Below are positions 1-6,895 of a stretch of 13,468 nt of DNA, piece after piece. The DNA is taken from contig JAEWJG010000038.1 in assembly GCA_023386675.1 (NCBI GenBank), positions 1 to 13,468 of the forward strand. Direction: 5' to 3'. The notes below the pieces were generated by a model. It was given only the letters and a program-made list of their open reading frames with translations. It ran no database searches and had not been told where the DNA came from. The DNA comes from Actinomycetes bacterium. Its GTDB lineage: Bacteria; Actinomycetota; Actinomycetes; Actinomycetales; Microbacteriaceae. Numbering within the stretch: position 1 is the stretch's first letter; every line of letters begins with the position of its first letter. The position numbers were made by a program, and so were the translations under genes.

Positions 1-3
1 GAA

Positions 4-1599
4 TCACTCCCACTCGATGGTCCCCGGCGGCTTCGACGTGACGTCGAGCACGACGCGGTTGACGCCGTCCACCTCGTTCGTGATGCGGTTCGAGATCTTC
101 GCCAGCAGGTCGTATGGGAGGCGCGTCCAGTCCGCGGTCATCGCGTCCTCGCTCGACACCGGGCGCAACACGATCGGGTGGCCGTAGGTGCGGCCGTCGC
201 CCTGCACGCCCACCGAGCGGACGTCCGCGAGCAGCACGACCGGGCACTGCCAGATCTCCTGATCGAGGCCCGCCGCGGTCAGCTCGGCGCGGACGATCGC
301 GTCCGCGTCGCGCAGCAGGTCGAGTCGCTCCTGCGTCACCTCTCCGACGATCCGGATGCCGAGACCCGGGCCCGGGAACGGCTGGCGGCCGACGATCTCC
401 TCCGGGAGCCCCAGCTCGCGGCCGATCGCGCGGACCTCGTCCTTGAACAGCGTCCGCAGCGGCTCGACCAGCTCGAACTGGAGGTCCTCCGGCAGGCCGC
501 CCACGTTGTGGTGGCTCTTGATGTTCGCCGTCCCGGCGCCGCCGCCCGACTCCACCACGTCCGGGTACAGCGTGCCCTGGACGAGGAAGCGGATCGGGTC
601 GCCCTCGCTCGCCGCCTCCGCGATGAGGTCGGCCTGCGCCTGCTCGAAGACGCGGATGAACTCGCGGCCGATGATCTTGCGCTTGGTCTCCGGGTCGCTG
701 ACACCGGCGAGCGCGGTCAGGAACTGCTCCTGCGCGTTCACCGTCACCAGGCGGATGCCGGTCGCCTTGACGTAGTCCTCCTCGACCTGGCGCGCCTCGT
801 CCTTGCGGAGCAGGCCGTGGTCGACGAACACGCAGACCAGCTGGTCCCCGACGGCCTTGTGCACGAGCGCGGCCGCCACGGCGGAGTCGACGCCGCCGGA
901 CAGACCGCAGATGACACGGCCGGAGCCGACCTGGGCCTTGATGGCCGCCACTTGGTCGGCGATCACGTTGCCGCTGTTCCAGTCGGCCGGGATGCCCGCC
1001 GCGCGGTGCAGGAAGTTCTCGAGCACGGCCTGACCGTAGGCCGAGTGCTTCACCTCGGGGTGCCACTGCACGCCGTACAGTCGGCGCTCGTCGTTGGCGA
1101 ATGCCGCCACCGGGGTGCCGTCGGTCGAGGCGAGCACCTCGAAGCCCTCCGGGGCGCGCGAGACGGAGTCGCCGTGGCTCATCCACGCCGTCTGCTGCTC
1201 CGGCTGACCGTCCAGGAGGACACCCGAGTCGGAGATGCGGACCGCGGTCGAGCCGTACTCGCGTTGCCCGGTCTTCGCGACCTCGCCGCCGAGGGCGGTC
1301 GCCATGTACTGGAAGCCGTAGCAGATGCCGAGCACGGGCACGCCGAGCTCGAAGATGGCCTCGTCGAGGTGCGGCGCGCCCTCCTCGTACACCGACGAGG
1401 GACCGCCGGAGAGGACGATGCCCGCCGGGCGCTTCTCGGCGATCTCGGCGGCCGTGACGGTGTGCGGCACGATCTCGGAGTAGACGTTGGCCTCGCGCAC
1501 GCGGCGCGCGATCAGCTGCGCGTACTGCGCGCCGAAGTCGACGACGAGGACGGGGCCGCTCGGGTCCGAAGCCGCGGGCGTGTTCTGGGAATCGCTAAT
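4..1599 (-). CDS. guaA: GMP synthase (glutamine-hydrolysing)
   Basis: Converts XMP, ATP and glutamine to GMP, the last step of de novo GMP synthesis in the cytosol. The 531-residue product has the full family layout. An N-terminal class I glutamine amidotransferase domain begins [17 protein letters not shown] (residues 17-33), with nucleophile Cys93 in GICYGFQ and the His180/Glu182 pair in WHPE. The ATP-pyrophosphatase P-loop SGGVDS is at 234-239, and the C-terminal dimerisation domain ends in the typical KPPGTIEWE. The first ATG/GTG/TTG in frame is a GTG at 1500, which would delete the conserved first strand of the amidotransferase. Upstream, the only sensible start is ATT at 1597-1599, preceded by GGAGG with a 6-base spacer. 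It overlaps the stop of the DUF3817 gene by 5 bases, so the two are probably translationally coupled. Last gene of a five-gene run within the window; what follows is outside. Function is certain, the unusual start is an inference. Confidence 0.96.
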   Translation of the reverse strand: MSDSQNTPAASDPSGPVLVVDFGAQYAQLIARRVREANVYSEIVPHTVTAAEIAEKRPAGIVLSGGPSSVYEEGAPHLDEAIFELGVPVLGICYGFQYMATALGGEVAKTGQREYGSTAVRISDSGVLLDGQPEQQTAWMSHGDSVSRAPEGFEVLASTDGTPVAAFANDERRLYGVQWHPEVKHSAYGQAVLENFLHRAAGIPADWNSGNVIADQVAAIKAQVGSGRVICGLSGGVDSAVAAALVHKAVGDQLVCVFVDHGLLRKDEARQVEEDYVKATGIRLVTVNAQEQFLTALAGVSDPETKRKIIGREFIRVFEQAQADLIAEAASEGDPIRFLVQGTLYPDVVESGGGAGTANIKSHHNVGGLPEDLQFELVEPLRTLFKDEVRAIGRELGLPEEIVGRQPFPGPGLGIRIVGEVTQERLDLLRDADAIVRAELTAAGLDQEIWQCPVVLLADVRSVGVQGDGRTYGHPIVLRPVSSEDAMTADWTRLPYDLLAKISNRITNEVDGVNRVVLDVTSKPPGTIEWE

Positions 1600-2044
1600 T
1601 TGTCGCCTCCGCGAGGGTGGTGGCCTCGGCCTCGCGGCCGGCCAGATAGGACTTCACCTGCTTGGTGATGCGCGCCTCCACGAAGAAGGAGAGGAACGGC
1701 ACGACGCCGCCGAGGGCGATCATGACGAACTTCGTGAACGGCCAGCGCATCAGACTCCACAGGCGGAAGTCGGAGATGAGGTACACGACGTAGAGCCAGC
1801 CGTGCGCGATGAGGATGCCCGTGCTCAGGTCGACGCCGGTCGGCGCGACCGCGGTCTGCACCGGCACGAAGGTGAACACGCCGTAGTTGCTGAACGCGAA
1901 GAGCTGGTAGCCCATCCCGTACTTGACGATCATCTCGACGCACAGCAGGAGCAGCATGATGCCCGTGATGTACGCGAACACCTGGTAGAACCGGAGCGCC
2001 CCGCGGATCTTCGGGAAGTCTTCGAGCTTGGGAGCGAGGGGCAT
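1595..2044 (-). CDS. DUF3817 integral membrane protein
   Basis: A 149-residue membrane protein resembling the DUF3817 family of small actinobacterial and firmicute membrane proteins; its biochemical function is unknown. Hydrophobic segments are visible at about residues 20-42, 76-94 (containing an AHGW sequence, a His-Gly pair I recall as typical of the family) and 104-122. A weaker stretch lies around 46-66. The tail is short and hydrophilic. The ATG at 2042-2044 starts 4 bases after the SURF1 stop, and no clear Shine-Dalgarno sequence is visible upstream, which suggests translation by coupling. Its own stop overlaps the guaA start. Its position directly after a SURF1 gene hints at a membrane or respiratory role, but that is inference only. 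Confidence 0.85.
   Translation of the reverse strand: MPLAPKLEDFPKIRGALRFYQVFAYITGIMLLLLCVEMIVKYGMGYQLFAFSNYGVFTFVPVQTAVAPTGVDLSTGILIAHGWLYVVYLISDFRLWSLMRWPFTKFVMIALGGVVPFLSFFVEARITKQVKSYLAGREAEATTLAEATN
1606..1610 (-). promoter_or_regulatory. Ribosome binding site that decides the guaA start
   Basis: Minus-strand GGAGG lies 6 bases upstream of the ATT at 1597-1599, inside the last codons of the DUF3817 gene. It is a perfect Shine-Dalgarno core at ideal spacing. It supports initiation at ATT, because no other start codon lies between it and the conserved amidotransferase strand. Confidence 0.75.
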
Positions 2045-2048
2045 GGGT

Positions 2049-2909
2049 CTATTCTACGGTGCCCGCGGTGGCCGATTCCTGCGCCAGGAGCTCGGCCTCC
2101 GCCTGCTCCCGTTCCTCGTCCTCGCGTGCCTTCGCGTCCTTGACCAGGCGGTACCAGAGGAAGACCGCGAAGCCGGCGAAGATGATCCACTCGGCGGCGT
2201 AGAAGACGTTCAGCCAGTTGAGCTCGGTCTGTGCGATCGGCGGAGGGGAGTCGATCTGCGTCAGGCCGTCAGGGGCGCCGCGCTGGACGAGGTACGCGGC
2301 GTACACGTCCATCCCGTCGACGCCGTGCCAGAGGTTGTAGAGCTGGCCGACACCGAGGCTCCGCATCCCGGTCGGGTCGTTCTTCTTGTCGCTCGGCAGC
2401 TGCGGCTGCTCGTCGGGCAGGATGCGCCCCACGATGCGCTGCTCGGAGGCCGGCTCCTCCGCGAGCTGCGCAACCGCAGCCTTCGCCGTCGCCTGGTCGG
2501 GCGCCCAGCCTCGCGCGACGGCGAGCGCGACCGGCTGGCCGTCGCGGGTGAGGTTCACGTGACCGACGACCCACCAGCCGCTCTTCCCGTCGTTGAGCCG
2601 CCCCTCCAGCAACTGGTAGTCGCCCGGGACGAACGTGCCGGTGAACTCCACGAGCTGCCCGACCGCCACATCCTTCAGCGGTGCGCCCGGACCGGCGACC
2701 TGCGCGAGCGGGAGGACGGTCTCGGTCGGTGCCTCGACCGCCTTGCCGGACTCGACCGCGCGCTCCAGCTGCCACTGGCCGAGCCACGCGAATCCGGCGG
2801 CGAGCAGCAACGCGAAGATCAGCGCACCGATCCACCGCGGGCGCAGCATCATCTGGAAGAGGGTCGTCTCGCTCTGCGGCGGTCGTCCCGTCGTGGTGTC
2901 TATCGTCAA
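2049..2909 (-). CDS. SURF1-family cytochrome oxidase assembly protein
   Basis: SURF1 proteins are membrane chaperones for assembly, probably heme a delivery, of aa3-type cytochrome c oxidase. The 286-residue product has the diagnostic two-helix form. TM1 is at about 26-44, followed by LGQWQLER (43-50). A large extracytoplasmic loop carries ARGWAP (132-137), and TM2 is at about 236-254 in the conserved context NWLNVFYAAEWIIFAG. A charged Glu-rich tail follows. The start is taken as TTG at 2907-2909, overlapping the khtU stop by 4 bases (TTGA), with a moderate GGGAA about 5 bases upstream. Met20/Met21 are in-frame alternatives just before TM1. Oxidase subunit genes are not in the window. The family call is firm; the exact start is less so. 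Confidence 0.88.
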   Translation of the reverse strand: MTIDTTTGRPPQSETTLFQMMLRPRWIGALIFALLLAAGFAWLGQWQLERAVESGKAVEAPTETVLPLAQVAGPGAPLKDVAVGQLVEFTGTFVPGDYQLLEGRLNDGKSGWWVVGHVNLTRDGQPVALAVARGWAPDQATAKAAVAQLAEEPASEQRIVGRILPDEQPQLPSDKKNDPTGMRSLGVGQLYNLWHGVDGMDVYAAYLVQRGAPDGLTQIDSPPPIAQTELNWLNVFYAAEWIIFAGFAVFLWYRLVKDAKAREDEEREQAEAELLAQESATAGTVE

Positions 2910-4297
2910 TCCCGTTCCCGCTCGGCGGCCGGCTCCCCGGCCCGCTCACCGTCCCTGTGGTCCTGCATCGCGGCCTCGACCATCCGGTCGACGGCGCGCC
3001 GCCGCTCGTCCGCTGTCTCCGTCGCACGCTGCGCGCCGGAGTCGGGGTCGGCCGTCGCGGCCTCCACGAGCGCGATCTCCTCGTCGAGCATGGGATCGCG
3101 CTTCTTGTTCTTCCGTTTGCGCCGGCGTTTCGGGCCGGACCTGAGGATCATCGCACCGATCTTCTCGGAGTTCGCTGCGAGGATCGGGCCCAGGACGGCC
3201 ATGATCAGCACGTAGAGCCCGGCGAACGGCTGGATGCGCTCATCCAGTCCCGCTGCGAGCGACAGCGTCGCGAGGATCAGGGCGAACTCCCCGCGGTTCT
3301 GGAGGATGACGGTCGTGTTGATGCCGGCCTGCACCCCGAACCCGTTGATCCACGCGACGAACTGCCCCGCGGCGATGTTGAGCACGATCGTCAGCAGCAC
3401 GGCGACCAGCACGGGCAGGATGACCGACGGGAACTGGGCCGGGTTGAGCGCGAGACCGAAGTTGAGGAAGAAGAACGCGGCGAACACATCCCGCAGGGGG
3501 ATGGCGATGTGCTCGATCTTGTTGCGGTACTTCGTCGCGCCCAGCACGAGACCGATCAGGAACGCGCCGATCGCATCCGTGACGCCGAGGATCTCGCCGA
3601 TGCCCGCGAACAGCACCGCGAAGCCGAAGAACAGGATGGTGAACAGCTCGTCGTCCTTGGTGCGGAACAGGCGCGACACGAAGCGCCCGCCCCACCGGGC
3701 GATCGTGAACATGACGACGAGGAACGCGAAGGCGACCGCGAGCTTGCCGACGACCGGCCAGAAGTCGGTCTCGCCGCTCAGCACGACGGAGACGATCGCC
3801 AGGTAGATCGCGATGAAGATGTCCTCGACAACGGTGACGCCGAGGATCATCGGCGTCTCGGTGTTCGCCAGCCTCCTCAGCTCGATGAGGAGCTTGGTGA
3901 CGATCGCCGACGACGAGGTGGCCGTCATGCCGGCGATGATCAGCGCCTCCCTGGTCCCCCAGCCGACCATGAAGCCGAAGATCAGCCCCACTCCCATGTT
4001 GATGAGGATGTAGGAGCCGCCGGAGACGATCAGCTTGCCGAAGTTGCCGAAGAACTCGTCCTGATCGAACTCCAGCCCCAGATTGAACAGGAGCAGGATG
4101 AGCCCGAAGACCGCGATGAGCTCGATGTAGTGGCTCTCGAAGTTGAGCGGGAACCAGCCGGTGTGCGGACTCGCCAGCAGGCCGACGATCATGTAGATGG
4201 GGATCGCGGGAAGGCCGACCAGCTTGCCGAGGCGCCCCAGCACGTAGGCGACGAGCAGGAGGATGCCGAGAACGATGAGGTCTTCGCCGAGATGCAT
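2906..4297 (-). CDS. khtU: CPA2-family K+/H+ antiporter membrane subunit (KhtU-like)
   Basis: A 463-residue monovalent cation:proton antiporter of the CPA2 (KefB/KhtU) type in the cytoplasmic membrane. Hydrophobic segments fill residues 5 to about 375. Recognisable elements are the N-terminal GRLGKLVGLPAIPIYMIVG region (21-39), LLFNLGLEFD (69-78), TATSSSAIVTKLL (125-137), VVEDI (156-160) in the ion-path region, and NRGEFALI (334-341). The C-terminus carries a strongly basic patch, KRRRKRKNKKR (about 390-400), then some 60 charged, probably disordered residues. No RCK domain is fused; that role is supplied by the adjacent khtT-like gene 6 bases upstream, the same two-component arrangement as Bacillus KhtTU. 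The ATG at 4295-4297 follows GGAGG about 10 bases upstream. K+ as the ion is inferred from the KhtT partner; Na+ cannot be excluded. Confidence 0.87.
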   Translation of the reverse strand: MHLGEDLIVLGILLLVAYVLGRLGKLVGLPAIPIYMIVGLLASPHTGWFPLNFESHYIELIAVFGLILLLFNLGLEFDQDEFFGNFGKLIVSGGSYILINMGVGLIFGFMVGWGTREALIIAGMTATSSSAIVTKLLIELRRLANTETPMILGVTVVEDIFIAIYLAIVSVVLSGETDFWPVVGKLAVAFAFLVVMFTIARWGGRFVSRLFRTKDDELFTILFFGFAVLFAGIGEILGVTDAIGAFLIGLVLGATKYRNKIEHIAIPLRDVFAAFFFLNFGLALNPAQFPSVILPVLVAVLLTIVLNIAAGQFVAWINGFGVQAGINTTVILQNRGEFALILATLSLAAGLDERIQPFAGLYVLIMAVLGPILAANSEKIGAMILRSGPKRRRKRKNKKRDPMLDEEIALVEAATADPDSGAQRATETADERRRAVDRMVEAAMQDHRDGERAGEPAAERERD

Positions 4298-4303
4298 CGT
4301 CGA

Positions 4304-4834
4304 TCAGCCTCCGGGCGGAGCGTCGGCGGTGACCCGGGAGGCGACCTCGCCTGTGCGGAAGAACGCGAAGGCCTTCGCGACCTTCTCCGGCGTGCCGGCG
4401 ACGACCAGCGTGTCGCCGGGGAAGACCTTGAAGTCGGGAGCGGGGGCCGGGTTGGCGGAGTCGCCGCGGACGACGGCCACGACGGTCAGCCCGACGAAGC
4501 CGCGGTCGCCGGGCGCACCGAGCTGCTGTCCCGCGATGTGGTCGTCGTAGTCGACGGTGAACCAGTCGATGCTGAGGCCGGGGATCTGGTCGAGCGCCGT
4601 CAGCGCCTCGGTGATCTGCGTGCCGCCGAGCAGCTCGGCGAGGGTGTGGGCCTCGTCCTCGTTGAGGCGGAGGGAGACCTTGGTGACGTCGCTGCCGTCC
4701 TCGTGGTCGGAGAACGTGATCAGGTCGCTGTGGCCGGAGCGGTGCGCGATGACACCGACCTTGCCTCCGTCGTCGGTGACGAAGGTGTGCAGCACACCGA
4801 CCCCGGGGAGTTTGACCCGTCGAACGTCAACCAT
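4304..4834 (-). CDS. khtT: KhtT-like regulatory subunit with RCK_C (TrkA_C) domain
   Basis: A 176-residue soluble protein of the KhtT type, the cytoplasmic regulator that gates its antiporter partner. The N-terminal KhtT domain begins VRRVKLPGVGVLHTF (4-18) and continues through GKVGVIAHRSG. Residues about 85-163 form an RCK_C/TrkA_C domain, with LSIDWFTVD, then GFVGLTVVAVVRGD, and ending VFPGDTLVVAGTPEKVAKA. In Bacillus, KhtT RCK_C binds cyclic di-AMP; whether this one does is not visible here. Two adjacent ATGs exist (4835-4837 and 4832-4834). GGAGA at 4841-4845 is 3 bases from the first and 6 from the second, so I chose the second, MVDVRRVKLP. First gene of the five-gene run ending in guaA. 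Confidence 0.85.
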   Translation of the reverse strand: MVDVRRVKLPGVGVLHTFVTDDGGKVGVIAHRSGHSDLITFSDHEDGSDVTKVSLRLNEDEAHTLAELLGGTQITEALTALDQIPGLSIDWFTVDYDDHIAGQQLGAPGDRGFVGLTVVAVVRGDSANPAPAPDFKVFPGDTLVVAGTPEKVAKAFAFFRTGEVASRVTADAPPGG

Positions 4835-4840
4835 CATCCG

Positions 4841-4845
4841 TCTCC
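4841..4845 (-). promoter_or_regulatory. Ribosome binding site choosing between two khtT ATGs
   Basis: Minus-strand GGAGA followed by CGGATGATG. The spacing is 3 bases to the first ATG and 6 to the second, favouring the second. Confidence 0.55.
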
Positions 4846-4883
4846 ATCCGCCGGGCTCGCCGGCATAAGGGGGGTGAGGTTCC

Positions 4884-4889
4884 AGCCTA
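4884..4889 (-). promoter_or_regulatory. Candidate -10 element for the khtT-guaA operon
   Basis: Minus-strand TAGGCT fits the actinobacterial -10 pattern TANNNT and lies about 50 bases upstream of khtT, between the glpD terminator hairpin and the gene. No convincing -35 is seen, because the expected place falls in the hairpin. It is proposed mainly because a promoter is needed in this 117-base gap. Confidence 0.25.
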
Positions 4890-4902
4890 CCGGAGGCGCG
4901 CG

Positions 4903-4938
4903 GAGGCCCTCCCGGGATCGGCGTCCCGGGAGGGCCTC
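4903..4938 (-). terminator. Hairpin terminator after glpD
   Basis: Perfect 15-base inverted repeat (4903-4917 against 4924-4938) with a 6-base loop, starting 13 bases beyond the glpD stop. The stem is GC-rich. The minus strand has no T run after the stem; instead an A run precedes it, and the plus strand shows TTT after it. It therefore resembles a U-poor actinobacterial terminator, or one that works better in the plus direction. Its placement between glpD and khtT separates the two transcription units. Confidence 0.75.
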
Positions 4939-4951
4939 TTTGCGGCGGTTC

Positions 4952-6856
4952 TCAGCCTTCGGTGACCGGTGCGTCCTCTCCCCCGGCGCCTTCGACGTCC
5001 TTGGGCGCCTCGTCGGCCGAGGTCTGCGTGCCGGCCTTCGGGCCGCGCACCTTCGACGGAGCGACGTGCCTGGCAGCGGCCGCGTCCACCTCCACGATGT
5101 CCGGCGCTTCCAGGCGGATGCGGTCGGCCGACTCGTCGTCGGGCTGCAGCTGGCTGGCCCGCTCCGCCTCGACGCGCTGGAGATACGTCTTCACCTCGCG
5201 CTCCTCGCGCCCCTTGTCCCAGCCGAGCACACGGGCCAGCAGGGATGCGGCGACCGGCGCCGCAGAGGCGCCACGGTCCCACGCCTCGATGGAGATACGG
5301 GTGCGGCGGGCGAGCACGTCCTCCAGGTGCAGCGCGCCCTCGTGGCTGGCCGCGTAGACGACCTCCGCGCCGACGTAGTCGTCGGCGCCCGGCAGCGGGT
5401 CGGCGAGCGACGGGTCCTCGCGGATCAGCGCCAGGATGTCCTCGGCGAACGTGCCGTAGCGGTTGAGCAGGTGCTCGATCCGCGCGACGTGGAGGCCGGA
5501 CTCCTTCGCGATGCGGTGGCGGCGGTTCCAGGCGGCCTGGTAGCCCTCCGCACCGACCAGCGCGATCTCCATCGTGGTGGAGGCGGGGATCTTGCCGTCG
5601 AGCGCGCTCACGGCCGCATCCACCGCGTCCTTCGCCATCACGCGGTACGTGGTCCACTTGCCGCCGGCGATCACGACGAGGCCCGGGACCGAGTGGGCGA
5701 CCAGGTGCTCGCGCGACAGCTTGGACGTCTGCTCCGACTCGCCCGCGAGCAGCGGTCGCAGGCCGGCGTAGACGCCCTCGACGTCCTCGCGCGTCAGCGG
5801 AACGTTGAGCACCTCGTTGACGTGCGCGAGCAGGTAGTCGATGTCTGCAGCGGTCGCCGCCGGGTGCGCCTTGTCGAGGTGCCAGTCGGTGTCCGTCGTG
5901 CCGATCAGCCAGTGCCGGCCCCACGGGATGACGAACAGCACGCTCTTCTCGGTGCGGAGCAGCAGCCCCATCTTGGACTGGAAGCGATCGCGCGGCACGA
6001 CGAGGTGGATGCCCTTGGACGCGCGGACCTTGAACTGGCCGCGCTCGCCGACCATCGACTGGGTGTCGTCCGTCCAGACGCCGGTCGCGTTGACGACCTG
6101 CTTGGCGCGGATGTCGAACCGCTCGTCGGTTTCGAGGTCGTGCGCCCGCACGCCGACGACGCGCTCGCCGACCTTGATGAAGCCCTCGACGCGGACGCGG
6201 GGCGCGACGTGCGCGCCGTAGTGCGCAGCGGTGCGGACCAGGTTGGCGACATACCGGGCGTCGTCCACCTGCGCGTCGTAGTACGTGATGCCGCCGATGA
6301 GCGCGTCCTTGTTCATGGACGGGATGGCGCTGAGCACCTGCCGCTTGCTGAGGTGGCGGTGGTGCGGGACGCCCGGGGGACGGCCGCCGGTGTACGAGAA
6401 GATGTCGTACAGCATCATCCCGGCGCCGATGTAGAAGCGCTCCCAGACCCGCTTGTGCAGCGGGTAGAGGAACCGCACCGGCTTCACGAGGTGCGGCGCG
6501 ATGCGCTGCAGCAGCAGCCCGCGCTCGATCAGCGCCTCGCGCACCAGGCGGAAGTCGAGCTGCTCCAGGTAGCGGATGCCGCCGTGCACGAGCTTGGAGG
6601 ACCGGCTGGAGGTTCCCGACGCGAAGTCGCGCGCCTCCAGGAGTCCAACGCTCAGTCCGCGCGTCGCCGCGTCCACCGCCGCACCTGCGCCGACGATGCC
6701 GCCGCCCACCACGAGGATGTCGAGCTCGGTGTCCTTCAGCGCTGCGATCGCGGCAGCCCGCTCTGCCGGGCCGAGGCGCGACGGGTAGGTCATGGCCGGG
6801 TTGGAGGCGGGGGTGGCATGCCTGTCGCCGCCCGGAGCCGATTGCGTATCCGTCAT
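4952..6856 (-). CDS. glpD: Aerobic glycerol-3-phosphate dehydrogenase (FAD)
   Basis: Oxidises sn-glycerol-3-phosphate to dihydroxyacetone phosphate and passes electrons via FAD to membrane quinone. The 634-residue product shows the FAD Rossmann motif DILVVGGGIVGAGAA (46-60), the family signature around SGTSSRSSKLVHGGIRYLEQ (80-99), NATGVWTDD (256-264), and the second signature GGKWTTYRVMAKDAVD (398-413). A DAO_C-type C-terminal domain reaches roughly residue 570. The last 60 or so residues are an acidic, Pro/Ala/Gly-rich tail that looks disordered and makes the protein longer than many GlpD. The ATG at 6854-6856 has an excellent GGAGG 8 bases upstream; Met22 is a less supported alternative. 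It lies 39 bases after guaB3 and is followed by a strong hairpin, so it could be the end of a guaB3-glpD unit. No glpF or glpK is in the window. Confidence 0.96.
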   Translation of the reverse strand: MTDTQSAPGGDRHATPASNPAMTYPSRLGPAERAAAIAALKDTELDILVVGGGIVGAGAAVDAATRGLSVGLLEARDFASGTSSRSSKLVHGGIRYLEQLDFRLVREALIERGLLLQRIAPHLVKPVRFLYPLHKRVWERFYIGAGMMLYDIFSYTGGRPPGVPHHRHLSKRQVLSAIPSMNKDALIGGITYYDAQVDDARYVANLVRTAAHYGAHVAPRVRVEGFIKVGERVVGVRAHDLETDERFDIRAKQVVNATGVWTDDTQSMVGERGQFKVRASKGIHLVVPRDRFQSKMGLLLRTEKSVLFVIPWGRHWLIGTTDTDWHLDKAHPAATAADIDYLLAHVNEVLNVPLTREDVEGVYAGLRPLLAGESEQTSKLSREHLVAHSVPGLVVIAGGKWTTYRVMAKDAVDAAVSALDGKIPASTTMEIALVGAEGYQAAWNRRHRIAKESGLHVARIEHLLNRYGTFAEDILALIREDPSLADPLPGADDYVGAEVVYAASHEGALHLEDVLARRTRISIEAWDRGASAAPVAASLLARVLGWDKGREEREVKTYLQRVEAERASQLQPDDESADRIRLEAPDIVEVDAAAARHVAPSKVRGPKAGTQTSADEAPKDVEGAGGEDAPVTEG

Positions 6857-6870
6857 CGTTCTCTCCTCCC

Positions 6871-6886
6871 CCGGCCGCCTGGCCGG
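6871..6886 (-). other. Small hairpin between guaB3 and the glpD ribosome binding site
   Basis: CCGGCC-GCCT-GGCCGG is a perfect 6-base stem with a 4-base loop in the 39-base guaB3-glpD gap, ending one base before the glpD Shine-Dalgarno stretch. No T run follows on the minus strand. It could weakly attenuate read-through, act as a processing site, or be a chance palindrome in GC-rich DNA. Confidence 0.4.
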
Positions 6887-6895
6887 CGTGTTGTC

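Noticed and set aside
4..1500. guaA starting at GTG 1500
   Set aside because: This would remove the first beta strand and loop ([12 protein letters not shown]) of the amidotransferase domain, which are encoded intact just upstream.
178..1668. Plus-strand open frame of 496 codons opposite guaA
   Set aside because: Antisense shadow of guaA with no domain resemblance.
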